A DNA stretch of 52,367 nt from Magnetospirillum fulvum MGU-K5 (GCF_000442515.1 NZ_AQPH01000019.1:1-52367); one strand, 5' to 3'. Positions 33,135 to 42,583 are shown, counted from the stretch's first letter. Translations and numbers: made by a program. The notes: a model not told the origin generated them from the letters alone.

Positions 33135-35696
33135 ATGCTGAGACTGGATGTCGGAACCCTGGCTTTCTCGGCGGCAACCTTATCGCTGGCCGTGGGCTTG
33201 GTCATTCTGGTGTTCGGCTGGGCCCGGCGCGGCGACCGCCGCTGGATTGCCTTTGCCGCGTCGACTGGGCTCTATGGGGCCGGTCTCATCATTATTTTGC
33301 TGCGCGACATTCTGACGATGGAGGTCGCGATCGTCCTCGGCAATCTGCTGGTGATGATGTCGGCGGTGGCGGTCCATGCCGGGGCCTGCACGTTGGCCAA
33401 TCGCCGCGAAGTGTGGTGGCCGCATGGTCTGATCCTGCTCCTGTTCCTTGCCGTTGCATTCGCCAGCGTCGGCCCGTGGGACAGCGTCAATGCCCGCGTC
33501 GCCCTTGTCTCGCTTGCCCGGGCTCCGATCCTGTTTCATGCCGCCTGGATTCTGGTCCAGGCTCGCCGCGCCGATCCCACCGCCGGATCGCCGCTGATCG
33601 CAGGGGTTCTCGGCGTATGGTGCGCGGTTTTGCTGCTGCGCGGGATTGTGGTGCTGACGGTCGAGGGGCCGATCGCCGATTTCCCGACGATGGATGGAGC
33701 CCAGGCGCTCTATTACACCATCAGCAGTTTCGGCAATCTGCTGATCGCTATTGCCTTGTTGCGGATGGATGGTGAGATCGTCGCCGCTTCGCTGAAGGCT
33801 CAGGTCGCCCACCAGACCGAGGCCCTGGAGCGCCGCATCGCCCAGTATGACGCGGCGCGGCGGGTGATCCGCAGCCAGCTTGCCTTGCGCGATGCCCTGA
33901 TCGACACCCTGCCCGGACCCGTCTTTGCCAAGAGCGTCGATGGCGGCTTTCTGACCGTCAATCGGGCCTTCGAACAGGCCCTGGGGCTCAGTCGCGACAG
34001 TCTGGTTGGCAAAACCAGCTTTGACTTCAACAGTTCCGATCTGGCCACCTTGCATATCGAGGCCGACCGCAAGGTTCTGCTCGACGGGGTCCCTCAGACC
34101 TATGAGGCTCCGATCCGCTTTGCCGACGGCAGTCTGCATCGGATGCTGTTCAGCAAGGCGCGCTTCCTCGATGCCGACGGCAGCGTTGCCGGGATCGTCG
34201 GCGCGATGACCGATATCACCGAATTGTCGCGAGTCACCGACGAACTACGCCGCTCCGAAACGGACTTGCGATCGATTCTCGATAACATGACCGACATCTT
34301 CTATCGCTCGGATGCCGATGGCCGGATTTCGATGCTGTCGCGCTCGGTCGAGACGGTGCTGGGCTATACCGCCTCGGAATTGCTGGGTCAGCCGACGGCG
34401 GTGGCTTTAATCGATCCCACGTTGCGATCGTCGATTCTGGCCGCGATGCTGGCGAACGGCGGCTCGGTCACCGATTACGAATTCCAGATGCGCCACAAGG
34501 ATGGACATCCCGTGTGGGTTTCCGCCAGCACCCGCCTGTTCGCGGAGGGGGGCGGCCGCTTTTCCGGCAGCGAGGGCACCTTGCGCCTGATCGAGGATCG
34601 CAAGCGCGCCGAGGCGGTGTTGCAGGAAAGCCAGTCGCTGATCCAGGTGCTGCTCAATTGCTCGGTCGATGCGACGTTGCTGATCGAGGCCGACGGAACC
34701 CTGCTTGCCTGCAACGGCGTTCTGGCCGATCGGCTGGGGATTCCGGTCGAAACGATGCTGGGGAGCAATTTGTGGGACCTGTTCCCGCCCGAGACCTCGG
34801 TCACCCGCCGCATCGCCGTCGCGACGGTGATCGCGTCGGGCCGCCCCGAGCGGCTGGTCGACCGGCGCCATGGTCGGGTGTTCGACAATATGATTCACCC
34901 GGTCGTCAACAGCGAGGGGAAGGCGTTTCGAGTCGCGGTGTTCTCGCGCGATATCACCGATCAGACCGAAGCCGAGGCTCAGATCGCCCGCCACATCGCC
35001 GAGGTCCAGCGCTCGAATGAGGAACTGGAACAATTCGCCTATGTCGCCAGCCACGATCTGCGCGAACCGCTTCGGATGATCAGCAGCTATCTGTCGTTGA
35101 TCGAGCGACGGTACGCCGCGGTGCTGGACGAGGATGGCCGCCAATTCCTCGACTATGCCCGCGACGGGGCGCGGCGGATGGATCGGCTGGTGCTCGATTT
35201 GCTCGATTACGCCCGTATCGAACGTGGCGGCGATCCGATTGTTCCGGTCGATGTCCGCTCGACGATCGATCAGGCGGTTCGCGATCTTGGCTCGGCCATC
35301 GCCGAATGCGATGCCCGGATTACGGTTGAGGAGCCGACCAGTCCGGCCAACGTGATGGGCGACGGGGCGCAATTGACCCGGCTGTTTCAGAATCTGGTCG
35401 GCAATGCCCTCAAATACCGTCTGCCTGACCGCGTGCCCGAGATTCGGATCGCCTGTTCCCGCCAAGGGGCCGACTGGCGCTTTGACGTCGCCGATAATGG
35501 GATCGGGATCGAACCGGCCTATTTCGACCGGATTTTCCGCATCTTCCAGCGGCTGCATCCCCAGGGGCGCTATGACGGCACCGGGATCGGGCTGGCGATT
35601 TGTAAGCGGATTGTCGATCGCCACGGTGGCCGTATCTGGGTCGAGTCCGTTCCGGGCGAAGGGTCGGTGTTTTCCTTTACGCTGCCTGCATCATAG
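33135..35696 (+). CDS. Membrane-bound multi-PAS sensor histidine kinase
   Basis: This 853-aa kinase has an N-terminal block of about seven membrane helices (5-215), a coiled linker, three PAS domains (about 250-365, 370-490, 495-610), HisKA and HATPase_c. The phospho-acceptor is His640 in YVASHDLREPLRM. ATP-binding boxes are QNLVGNALKYR, VADNGIGIEP and DGTGIGLAICKRIVDRHGG. The ELEQFAYVASHDLREPL form is typical of phytochrome-like kinases, but no phytochrome domain is present. No response regulator is adjacent, so the partner is unknown. Confidence 0.93.
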   Translation: MLRLDVGTLAFSAATLSLAVGLVILVFGWARRGDRRWIAFAASTGLYGAGLIIILLRDILTMEVAIVLGNLLVMMSAVAVHAGACTLANRREVWWPHGLILLLFLAVAFASVGPWDSVNARVALVSLARAPILFHAAWILVQARRADPTAGSPLIAGVLGVWCAVLLLRGIVVLTVEGPIADFPTMDGAQALYYTISSFGNLLIAIALLRMDGEIVAASLKAQVAHQTEALERRIAQYDAARRVIRSQLALRDALIDTLPGPVFAKSVDGGFLTVNRAFEQALGLSRDSLVGKTSFDFNSSDLATLHIEADRKVLLDGVPQTYEAPIRFADGSLHRMLFSKARFLDADGSVAGIVGAMTDITELSRVTDELRRSETDLRSILDNMTDIFYRSDADGRISMLSRSVETVLGYTASELLGQPTAVALIDPTLRSSILAAMLANGGSVTDYEFQMRHKDGHPVWVSASTRLFAEGGGRFSGSEGTLRLIEDRKRAEAVLQESQSLIQVLLNCSVDATLLIEADGTLLACNGVLADRLGIPVETMLGSNLWDLFPPETSVTRRIAVATVIASGRPERLVDRRHGRVFDNMIHPVVNSEGKAFRVAVFSRDITDQTEAEAQIARHIAEVQRSNEELEQFAYVASHDLREPLRMISSYLSLIERRYAAVLDEDGRQFLDYARDGARRMDRLVLDLLDYARIERGGDPIVPVDVRSTIDQAVRDLGSAIAECDARITVEEPTSPANVMGDGAQLTRLFQNLVGNALKYRLPDRVPEIRIACSRQGADWRFDVADNGIGIEPAYFDRIFRIFQRLHPQGRYDGTGIGLAICKRIVDRHGGRIWVESVPGEGSVFSFTLPAS

Positions 35697-35785
35697 GGGT
35701 TTCCCCCTCTGTCATTGTCTCGTCACTTGCCTTCGATAGGCCAGAGGGCCTAACCCTGCGACGATAGATAGGGGAGAGCGCGCCG

Positions 35786-36823
35786 ATGCGTATCGCGATG
35801 GTCACCGACGCCTGGACACCGCAGCGCAACGGCGTGGTCCGGGTGCTGACGGCGTTGACCGCGACGCTGGAGGCGATGGGGCACGAGATCGCGGTGTTCG
35901 AACCGGGTGCCTTTCCCAACATTCCCTGCCCCAGTTATCCCGAAATCCCCCTGGCGCTGTTTCCCGCCGCGCGGCTGGCGGCGATGTTGGAGTCCTTTGC
36001 CCCCGATGCGGTTCACCTCGCCACCGAGGGGCCGCTGGGCTGGGCCGGGCGGTCCTGGTGTCTGGAGCGGTCGCTGCCGTTCACCACCGCCTATCACACC
36101 AAATTTCCCGATTACGTCACCGCCCGGACCGGATTGCCGCTTGAATGGTCCTATGCGCTGATGCGCTATTTTCACCAGCCGGCGGCGGCGACGCTGTGCC
36201 CATCGCCCTCGGTCTATCGGGAATTGCGCGAACGCGATTTCACCGGGGCGGTCGAATGGTCGCACGGGGTCGATACCGATGCCTTTCGCCCGCGCGGCAA
36301 GGGGCTGTTCGATCTGCCCCGTCCGGTGTTCCTTTATGTCGGACGGGTCGCGGTCGAAAAGAATCTGCCCGCCTTTCTCGACCTCGATTTGCCGGGGTCG
36401 AAGCTGGTGGTTGGCGATGGTCCGGCGCGGGCCGGGCTGATCAAGCGCTATCCCGAGGCCCATTTCCGCATCGTCAATGGCGACGACGAATTATCCCGAG
36501 CCTATAGCGATGGCGACGTGTTCGTGTTTCCCAGCCGCACCGATACCTTCGGTCTGGTGATGCTGGAAGCGCTGGCCTGTGGCGTGCCGGTCGCGGCGTT
36601 TCCGGTCACCGGCCCCCGCGACGTCGTCGGCGATGCCCCGGTTGGAGTGCTGTCCGAAGATTTGGGGCAGGCGGCGCGGGCGGCGCTGGCGCTGTCGCCC
36701 CAGCTCTGCCGCGAGCACGCCGCCCGTTTTTCCTGGGCGACGGTCGCCCGCGACTTTCTCGGCCATCTGCGTCCGTTCGGGGATTCGACCGATAAAATAC
36801 CTAGTACGGCTGAAGCCAGTTGA
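35786..36823 (+). CDS. GT4-family glycosyltransferase (MgtA-like)
   Basis: This 345-aa GT-B fold enzyme has the donor-binding segment LYVGRVAVEKNLPAFL and the E-x7-E-type motif SRTDTFGLVMLEALACG. The N-terminus has DAWTPQRNGVVRVL and TAYHTKFPDY, as in mannosyltransferase-like MgtA and lipid glycosyltransferases. GGGGAG precedes the ATG. No signal peptide is visible; it likely acts on a lipid or glycan at the inner membrane. The substrate is not determinable. It stands alone between a kinase and a secreted protein. Confidence 0.87.
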   Translation: MRIAMVTDAWTPQRNGVVRVLTALTATLEAMGHEIAVFEPGAFPNIPCPSYPEIPLALFPAARLAAMLESFAPDAVHLATEGPLGWAGRSWCLERSLPFTTAYHTKFPDYVTARTGLPLEWSYALMRYFHQPAAATLCPSPSVYRELRERDFTGAVEWSHGVDTDAFRPRGKGLFDLPRPVFLYVGRVAVEKNLPAFLDLDLPGSKLVVGDGPARAGLIKRYPEAHFRIVNGDDELSRAYSDGDVFVFPSRTDTFGLVMLEALACGVPVAAFPVTGPRDVVGDAPVGVLSEDLGQAARAALALSPQLCREHAARFSWATVARDFLGHLRPFGDSTDKIPSTAEAS

Positions 36824-36889
36824 GTCTTGGACACGAGGGGCAGATACTGACGCCGCTTTTCTAGTCCCAGTTCCCTGGAGGTGTCGGCC

Positions 36890-37429
36890 GTGAATCGGAT
36901 CCGCGTCCTTGCTGTCGCCTGCTGTCTTGTCCTTCCGTCTTTTGCCGCCGATGCCCGTAGCAGCGGGAAAACCGGCGGGGCCTGCGCTACCCCCGAACAA
37001 ATTCAAGCCGCTCAGTTGCGGCAGTTGCATAACCAGCTTCAGGTTGCGGCGTTGAATTGCCGGGGCGAAGATTCCTCGCTGCATGCCAAATGGGGCGGCT
37101 ATGTCGGCCGTTTCGGCTCGACCCTGTCCGACAATGCTCAGGTCCTGCGGACCCATTTCAAGAGCCCGGCAGCCTTCGATCGCTACAACACTCAGGTCAC
37201 CAACCGCGAATCGGTGCGGGTGCACGAGGTCGATTCGTATTGCGAAACCCGGGCGCAGATGTTCGATCAGGTGATGCAAATGAGCCCGCCTCAGTTGATC
37301 GCCTTTGCCGGACAGACGGTCGGCCGTCCTGACCATATGTCGGATTGCGCGGCTCCGGTGACCAAGGCGGCCAGCAAGACCCCGCGTCATCAGCAGCCCA
37401 AGAAGAACCAGACCGCTCAGGCCAACTGA
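36890..37429 (+). CDS. Secreted protein of unknown function
   Basis: This 179-aa protein has a signal peptide (MNRIRVLAVACCLVLPSFAA, cleavage near ADA). The mature part has four cysteines after the signal sequence, at roughly regular spacing (GACATPE, LNCRGED, SYCETR, SDCAAP), suggesting two disulfides in the periplasm. The C-terminus is basic and rich in Lys, Gln and Thr. The GTG at 36890 has GGAGG 8 bases upstream; the GTG at 36881 lies inside that site. I do not recognise the family. Confidence 0.72.
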   Translation: MNRIRVLAVACCLVLPSFAADARSSGKTGGACATPEQIQAAQLRQLHNQLQVAALNCRGEDSSLHAKWGGYVGRFGSTLSDNAQVLRTHFKSPAAFDRYNTQVTNRESVRVHEVDSYCETRAQMFDQVMQMSPPQLIAFAGQTVGRPDHMSDCAAPVTKAASKTPRHQQPKKNQTAQAN

Positions 37430-37448
37430 TCCTATCTGTCGTCATTGT

Positions 37449-37524
37449 GTCACGGTATTTTCAATTCGAAATTGCGTGACGATGGTATCTCGGGGCGCTG
37501 CGGTTTACGATAGCAGTCGCCCCG
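37449..37524 (+). other. Two stem-loops before the 77-aa gene
   Basis: GTCACG/CGTGAC (37449-37454 with 37475-37480) encloses CAATT/AATTG. Then CGGGGCG/CGCCCCG (37491-37497 with 37518-37524) extends inward by CTGC/GCAG. They could terminate the previous gene or form a leader for the next. No T-run follows. Confidence 0.4.
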
Positions 37525-37564
37525 ATTCCATTGCGGGATCGGGCCATGCTGGGGAGAACCCGCG

Positions 37565-37798
37565 ATGACCGATCCATTCCGAGCGATGCTGACGATGCAC
37601 CAGGCCGCTCTCGAAGGGTGGCTGAGCCTGACCACCCTGGCATTCCGGTCGTGGGAACAGGTTCTGGCGCTGAACGAGCAACTGGTGCGCCAGGCCGATG
37701 GTCTGGTCCGCGTCCATGTCGAAATCGACGACGGACCGACCTTCACCGGAAAATACGGCAAACGCCATCTCGACATCGACCCCGAGCGCGATGTGTAG
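37565..37798 (+). CDS. 77-aa protein, phasin-like N-terminal helix
   Basis: The first 45 residues form an amphipathic helix (FRAMLTMHQAALEGWLSLTT, then WEQVLALNEQLVRQADGL) that resembles the start of phasins. The C-terminal third is a short beta-like, charged segment (HVEIDDGPTFTGKYGKRHLD). It is much shorter than a true phasin. GGGGAGAACCCGCG precedes the ATG. No polyhydroxyalkanoate genes are in the window. The function is unknown. Confidence 0.6.
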   Translation: MTDPFRAMLTMHQAALEGWLSLTTLAFRSWEQVLALNEQLVRQADGLVRVHVEIDDGPTFTGKYGKRHLDIDPERDV

Positions 37799-37830
37799 AG
37801 CCGTGCGCGTCAAACAGGACGCACGATGTC

Positions 37831-38280
37831 CTAGATAAACATCGGTGCCCCAGCGCCGCCGATTTCACCGAGAAAGGTGACGAGGCCGCCGGGACGCAGA
37901 GGGACGTCGTCGCGCAGGGCATCCGGGGTGAGGTCGAGGGCGCGCAGCCCCATCTCGCACACCATTACCGACGCCCCCAGCCCGACGCAGGCGGCGAACA
38001 GGTCTTCGAATCCGGCGATCCCCTTGGCACGCAAGGCGGAATCGATCTCGACGGGGCTTTGTCCGCCTTGATCCGACCCCAGCCCGGCCCAGCCGGGAGT
38101 CCCATCCGCAGCGGGGCGGGCAAGGGCGCGGGTGGCGGCCATGGCAAAGAACAGAGTGACCGGGCGATTGCAGGCCAGCGCGGCGGCGGCGATCGCCAGG
38201 GCATAGTGAACCCGCTCGAAGGCGGGGGAGAACACCACCAGCGCCAGCGGTCCGGTTTCGGTCCGGGTGGCCTCAGCCAT
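37831..38280 (-). CDS. DsrE/DsrF-like family protein
   Basis: This 149-aa protein opens with LALVVFSPAFERVHYALAIA, followed by ALACNRPVTLFFAM and, later, GASVMVCEMGLRALDLTPDAL. This is the DsrE fold, with a Cys at the position of the sulfur-carrying cysteine in relatives. It overlaps the moeB stop by 8 bases and is the last gene of elbB-moeB-dsrE. A role as a sulfur-relay partner of the ThiF-like enzyme is a fair inference from context. Confidence 0.78.
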   Translation of the reverse strand: MAEATRTETGPLALVVFSPAFERVHYALAIAAAALACNRPVTLFFAMAATRALARPAADGTPGWAGLGSDQGGQSPVEIDSALRAKGIAGFEDLFAACVGLGASVMVCEMGLRALDLTPDALRDDVPLRPGGLVTFLGEIGGAGAPMFI

Positions 38281-39025
38281 GGTCGCCGCAGACCGGGCAG
38301 GCGGGATCGCGGTGCAGCCGGGCGATGCTGACCGTTGCCTTCAGCGCGTCATAGCGCAGCAGCCGTCCCGATAGGCTTTCGCCGATCCCCAGCACTTCCT
38401 TGACCACCTCGGTCGCCTGCATCGTGCCGAGCGTTCCCGCCACCGAGCCCAGCACCCCGGCATTGGCGCAGGTGGGGCCGTCGCCATCAACGACGTCTTC
38501 GGGGTGGAGGCAGCGATAGCACGGCCCATCGGCGCGGAAGGTCGAAAGCTGTCCGTCGAAGCGGCGGATCGCTGCCGATACCAGGGTCCGGCCGGCGCGG
38601 CGGCAGGCATCGTTAATCAGGAAGCGGGTGGCGAAATTGTCCGACCCGTCGGCAACGATGTCATGTTCGGCGATCAGGGCGTCAATATTGGCGGCGGTCA
38701 GCCGGTCGCGCACCGGCACCAGCCGGACGTCCGGGTTGAGGTCAGCAATCGCGGCGGCGGCGCTGTCGACCTTGGGCTGGCCCAACCCGGAGGTCTTGTG
38801 CAGCACCTGACGCTGGAGGTTCGACAGCTCGACCGTGTCGTCATCGATCACGGTGATGGTGCCGATCCCGGCGGCGGCGAGATACAGGATCAGCGGCGAG
38901 CCGAGGCCCCCGGCCCCGACCACCAGCACCTTTGCCGCCAGCAGACGCGCCTGTCCGGTTCCGCCGATTTCGGGCAGCAGGATGTGGCGTGCATAGCGGT
39001 GGGTCTGCGCTTCGGTGAAATCCAA
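38273..39025 (-). CDS. moeB: ThiF/MoeB-family adenylyltransferase
   Basis: This 250-aa E1-like enzyme activates the C-terminus of a small sulfur-carrier protein with ATP. The nucleotide motif VVGAGGLGSPLILYLAAAG lies at 35-53. ITVIDDDTVELSNLQRQ, ADGSDNFATRFLINDAC and the zinc cysteines (CYRCLHP and CPVCG) follow. The catalytic-cysteine region reads GPTCANAGVLGSV. No MoaD or ThiS partner is adjacent, so molybdopterin, thiamine or another pathway cannot be told apart. It is in an operon with elbB (3-bp gap) and the DsrE gene. Confidence 0.88.
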   Translation of the reverse strand: MDFTEAQTHRYARHILLPEIGGTGQARLLAAKVLVVGAGGLGSPLILYLAAAGIGTITVIDDDTVELSNLQRQVLHKTSGLGQPKVDSAAAAIADLNPDVRLVPVRDRLTAANIDALIAEHDIVADGSDNFATRFLINDACRRAGRTLVSAAIRRFDGQLSTFRADGPCYRCLHPEDVVDGDGPTCANAGVLGSVAGTLGTMQATEVVKEVLGIGESLSGRLLRYDALKATVSIARLHRDPACPVCGDHG

Positions 39026-39028
39026 CGG

Positions 39029-39697
39029 TCAGCGTCCCATCAGAGTCAGCAAGGCGCGGACGGTGTTCTCCACCCCAACGGCAATCGTCGCGATCGTCGA
39101 GTCCAGCATATAGCAGGGCGAGGTCGCGATCTTGTGCACCGGGTCGATGATCACTTCGCCCGGACCGGCGGTGCGGTGATGCGCGCCCATCTGGTCGATC
39201 GCGGCGGCGGTGCCGCTGTCATTGCCGATGGTGAGTTCGGCCCCGTCGCCGACGATCCGCGCCAGCAATGCCGGGGCGATGCACAGCGCCCCGATCGGCT
39301 TGCCCGCCGCCAGCATCAGCCGCACCGCCCGTTCGGTGGCGGGATCGACGGCGCAGGCGGCTCCATCGATGGCAAAGCCGCACAGATTCTTGGCAGCCCC
39401 AAAGCCGCCGGGCAGGATCAGGGCGTCACACTCGGCCGGGTCGAACTCGGCCAGATCGGTGATCACGCCCCGGGCGATCCGGGCGGATTCGACCAGGACA
39501 TTGCGGGTCTCGCCCGCGGCGACCGCGCCGGTCAGGTGGTTGACGACATGCAATTGGGGGCGGTCGGGGGCATAGCAGCGATAGGTTCCGCCCAGCCGGT
39601 CGATTGCCAGCAGGGTCAGGACGGATTCGTGAATCTCGGTTCCGTCAAAGACGCCGCAGCCCGACAGAATCACGGCGAATCTCGGTTGAGCGGACAT
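39029..39697 (-). CDS. elbB: ElbB-like DJ-1/PfpI-superfamily protein
   Basis: This 222-aa protein matches ElbB: FAVILSGCGVFDGTEIHESV at the start, then HVVNHLTGAVAAGETRNVLV, LILPGGFGAAKNLCGFA and GALCIAPALLAR with nucleophile-elbow Cys139. The E. coli relative is described as a glyoxalase-like enzyme whose gene was first named from carotenoid/isoprenoid work. The gene heads a compact minus-strand operon with moeB and dsrE. The 122 bp to the divergent carboxypeptidase gene hold the promoters. Confidence 0.92.
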   Translation of the reverse strand: MSAQPRFAVILSGCGVFDGTEIHESVLTLLAIDRLGGTYRCYAPDRPQLHVVNHLTGAVAAGETRNVLVESARIARGVITDLAEFDPAECDALILPGGFGAAKNLCGFAIDGAACAVDPATERAVRLMLAAGKPIGALCIAPALLARIVGDGAELTIGNDSGTAAAIDQMGAHHRTAGPGEVIIDPVHKIATSPCYMLDSTIATIAVGVENTVRALLTLMGR

Positions 39698-39819
39698 GGC
39701 GGCGCGACTCCTGATCGAGGAAAGGGAAGGGGGCGATTATACGATTTCCCGCCGTCGGAGCCATGGTCTATCCTTGGTCAAACGACGAGATCCCCCCTGC
39801 GCGCGAGATGTGATCTGCC

Positions 39820-41310
39820 ATGACCAGTGCCTATGCCCAGCTTGAAGCCCGTTTTCACAAGGCGTCGGTGATCGGTGATGCCTTGTCGATCTTGCACTGG
39901 GACATGGCGACGATGATGCCGGACGGCAGCGCCGAATCCCGTGCCGAGCAGTTCGCCGTGCTGCGCGGCCTGCATCATCAGATCATGGCCGCGCCGGACC
40001 TGCCCGACCTGCTCGACGCCGCCGAGGGCGAAACGCTGGAGGGATGGGAGCGGGCCAATCTGGCCGAGATGCGGCGCGATTGGGTCCATGCCGCCGCCTT
40101 GCCCGCCGATCTGGTCGAGGCGGTGACCCGGGCCGAGGCCGCCTGTGAGATGGTCTGGCGCGAGGCCCGTGCCGCCGCCGATTTTGCCCAGGTGCTGCCT
40201 TCGCTGAAGACGGTGCTGTCGCTGGCGCGCGAGGTCGGCGCGGTCAAGGCCGAGCGGCTGGGAGTCGGGCTGTATGACGCTCTGCTCGATCAGTACGAGC
40301 CGGGCGGGCGGGCCGCCGCGATCGACCCGGTGTTCGATCATCTGGAAGGCTTCCTGCCCGGCTTTATTGCCGAGGTGCTGGAGGCCCAGCGCCGCAATCC
40401 GCCGCCCGCGCCGCCGCCCGGACCGTTCCCGATCGAGCGTCAGCGCGCCCTGGGCCTCGACATGATGACACGCCTTGGGTTCGATTTCACCCGGGGTCGG
40501 CTCGACATCTCGCACCATCCGTTCTGTGGCGGCCATGCCGACGATACCCGTATCACCACCCGCTATGACGAGGCCGATTTCAGTTCGGCGCTGATGGGAG
40601 TGATCCACGAAACCGGCCATTCCCTTTATGAATTTGGTCTGCCGGGCGGGCGTTGGCGTCACCAGCCGGTCGCCCGCGCCCGCGGCATGGTGATGCACGA
40701 ATCCCAATCGCTGCTGTTCGAGATGCAGGTGGCCCGCTCGCGGGCCTTTGCCGATTTCGCCGCACCGGCGATCCGCGCCGCCTTCGACGTCGCCGGTCCG
40801 GCCTGGGAGGCCGAGGCGCTGTACCGGCGCGGGATCAAGGTCGAACCCGGCTTTATCCGTGTCGATGCCGACGAAGTGACCTATCCCGCCCATGTCATCA
40901 TCCGCTATCGGCTGGAACGGGCGCTGATCGAAGGCCGGATGGAGCTGGAAGACCTTCCCGCCGCCTGGAACGAAGGCTATCGCCGTTTGCTCGGAATCAC
41001 GCCGCCCAACGACCGCCTGGGCTGCTTGCAGGATATCCATTGGTACAGCGGGTCGTGGGGCTATTTCCCCACCTATACCCTAGGCGCGATGACCGCTGCC
41101 CAACTGTTCGATGCCGCCCGTCGGGCAATTCCCGGCCTGACCGACGCGCTGGCCCAGGGCGATATCCGGCCGCTGCTCGACTGGCTGCGCGCCGAAATCC
41201 ACGGCAAGGGCTCGTCGCTCTCGACCTCCGATCTGATGATTGCCGCGACCGGGCGGCCGCTTGACCCCGCACTGTTCGAGGCCCATTTGCGTGGGCGTTA
41301 CCTGGGATGA
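39820..41310 (+). CDS. M32-family metallocarboxypeptidase
   Basis: This 496-aa zinc carboxypeptidase (Taq type) has the HExxH motif at 263-267 (VIHETGHSLYEFGL), then MVMHESQSLLFEMQV with the third ligand Glu, and the family motifs DDTRITTRYDE and YPAHVIIRYRLERALIEG. Length is typical (about 500 aa). It removes C-terminal residues from peptides in the cytoplasm. The ribosome-binding site is weak. The stop overlaps the next start by ATGA. Confidence 0.94.
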   Translation: MTSAYAQLEARFHKASVIGDALSILHWDMATMMPDGSAESRAEQFAVLRGLHHQIMAAPDLPDLLDAAEGETLEGWERANLAEMRRDWVHAAALPADLVEAVTRAEAACEMVWREARAAADFAQVLPSLKTVLSLAREVGAVKAERLGVGLYDALLDQYEPGGRAAAIDPVFDHLEGFLPGFIAEVLEAQRRNPPPAPPPGPFPIERQRALGLDMMTRLGFDFTRGRLDISHHPFCGGHADDTRITTRYDEADFSSALMGVIHETGHSLYEFGLPGGRWRHQPVARARGMVMHESQSLLFEMQVARSRAFADFAAPAIRAAFDVAGPAWEAEALYRRGIKVEPGFIRVDADEVTYPAHVIIRYRLERALIEGRMELEDLPAAWNEGYRRLLGITPPNDRLGCLQDIHWYSGSWGYFPTYTLGAMTAAQLFDAARRAIPGLTDALAQGDIRPLLDWLRAEIHGKGSSLSTSDLMIAATGRPLDPALFEAHLRGRYLG

Positions 41311-41825
41311 ACGCGGTGGCGACCGACGCGCCGATGTTCTTCTTCGGCACCCTGATGGACCCGGACGTGCTGGCCCTGGTGCTGGGCCATTCGCTGGCCA
41401 GTGTGCGGATCGAACCGGCCTCGGTGCGCGGGGTGCGCCGGGTTCACGTCGCCGGGCGGTCTTATCCGATGCTGCGACCCCATCCCGGCGGGCGGGTCGA
41501 GGGGCATCTGGTCGGCGGTCTGAGCGAACTGGACCGGGCGCGGCTGGCCTATTACGAAGGCTGGGAATACGATGTCGGAATCGTTGCCGTCACCGACGCG
41601 GCGGGGCGGAGGGTGACCGCTGGACTTTATGTCTGCCCGCCCCATATCCAGGCCGAGAACCGGGTGTGGCGGCTGGAAAGCTGGCAGAGCGTACACAAGG
41701 GCGGTTATCTCCCCCGCCTGCGTCGGCTGATGGCCGGATTCGATCCGGGGGCCAGCGGGGCCGACGGGGCCAAGCGGCCGCCGATGGCTCCGGGGGCGAC
41801 GCGGGGACGCCGCACTGCGGGATAA
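41307..41825 (+). CDS. Gamma-glutamylcyclotransferase (AIG2-like) family protein
   Basis: This 172-aa protein has the AIG2/GGCT fold start MFFFGTLMDPDVLALVLG, followed by a loop with YPMLRPHPGGRVEGHL and the likely catalytic Glu in LAYYEGWEYDVGIV. The C-terminus has a basic tail. It overlaps the carboxypeptidase stop by 4 bases, so the two are coupled. A peptide- or glutathione-processing role fits the neighbour, but the true substrate is unknown. Confidence 0.82.
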   Translation: MNAVATDAPMFFFGTLMDPDVLALVLGHSLASVRIEPASVRGVRRVHVAGRSYPMLRPHPGGRVEGHLVGGLSELDRARLAYYEGWEYDVGIVAVTDAAGRRVTAGLYVCPPHIQAENRVWRLESWQSVHKGGYLPRLRRLMAGFDPGASGADGAKRPPMAPGATRGRRTAG

Positions 41826-41892
41826 AGCATTGCCGCCAAGGGTGCGGCGCGGTAATCATCGCGCCACACCGTGCCGAGAGGAGTCCGATTCC

Positions 41893-42462
41893 GTGGATTT
41901 CGCCGATTTTCTTGACGACCAGATTGCCGGACATGCCGAAGTGCTGGCCCTGACCGGCCCGGCGGTGCGTGCGCCGTTCCGCCATCTGGTCGAAGCCTGT
42001 TTGGCCGCTTTGGCCGGTGGCGGCAAGATTCTGTTCTTCGGCAATGGCGGCAGCGCCGCCGATGCCCAGCATCTCGCCGCCGAACTGGTGGTCCGCTATC
42101 GGGTCAATCGCCCGGCGCTGGCGGCGCTGGCGCTGACCACCGACAGTTCGATCCTGACCGCCTGCGGCAACGATTTCTCGTTCGACGATATCTATGCCCG
42201 TCAGATCGAGGCGTTGGGACAGCCGGGTGACGTCGCCATCGGCATTTCGACCTCGGGCAACAGCCCCAATGTGTTGAAGGCGCTTCAGGCCGCGCGGGCC
42301 AACGGCATGGTCGCCGCCGGTCTGTCGGGCCGCGACGGCGGGGCGATGGTCGGTCTGGCCGATCCGTTGCTGGTGGTGCCCAGTCCGGTGACCGCCCGTA
42401 TTCAGGAAATGCACATCCTGATCGGTCATGCTCTGTGCGACCGGATCGAAGCGGCGGCCTAG
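41893..42462 (+). CDS. gmhA: Sedoheptulose-7-phosphate isomerase (SIS domain)
   Basis: This 189-aa enzyme makes heptose-7-phosphate for LPS core synthesis. SIS-domain motifs are LFFGNGGSAADAQHLAAELV, LTTDSSILTACGNDFSFDDI and GISTSGNSPNVLKAL, plus the metal/active-site HxxxGH-like end MHILIGHALCDRIE. The GTG at 41893 has AGGAG 9 bases upstream. No other heptose genes are in the window. The next gene, also envelope-related, follows after 121 bp. Confidence 0.9.
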   Translation: MDFADFLDDQIAGHAEVLALTGPAVRAPFRHLVEACLAALAGGGKILFFGNGGSAADAQHLAAELVVRYRVNRPALAALALTTDSSILTACGNDFSFDDIYARQIEALGQPGDVAIGISTSGNSPNVLKALQAARANGMVAAGLSGRDGGAMVGLADPLLVVPSPVTARIQEMHILIGHALCDRIEAAA

Positions 42463-42583
42463 CCTCTTCGGTCGGAACGAAAGCCGTTACGACCCGCTTC
42501 CTTAAGGAGTGGGCTTGACCTCGTGGGGGGTGTCGTGCTGTTGATGCCCTCGTAAATTTCTTTTATTGCAGGAAGACCAGGAC

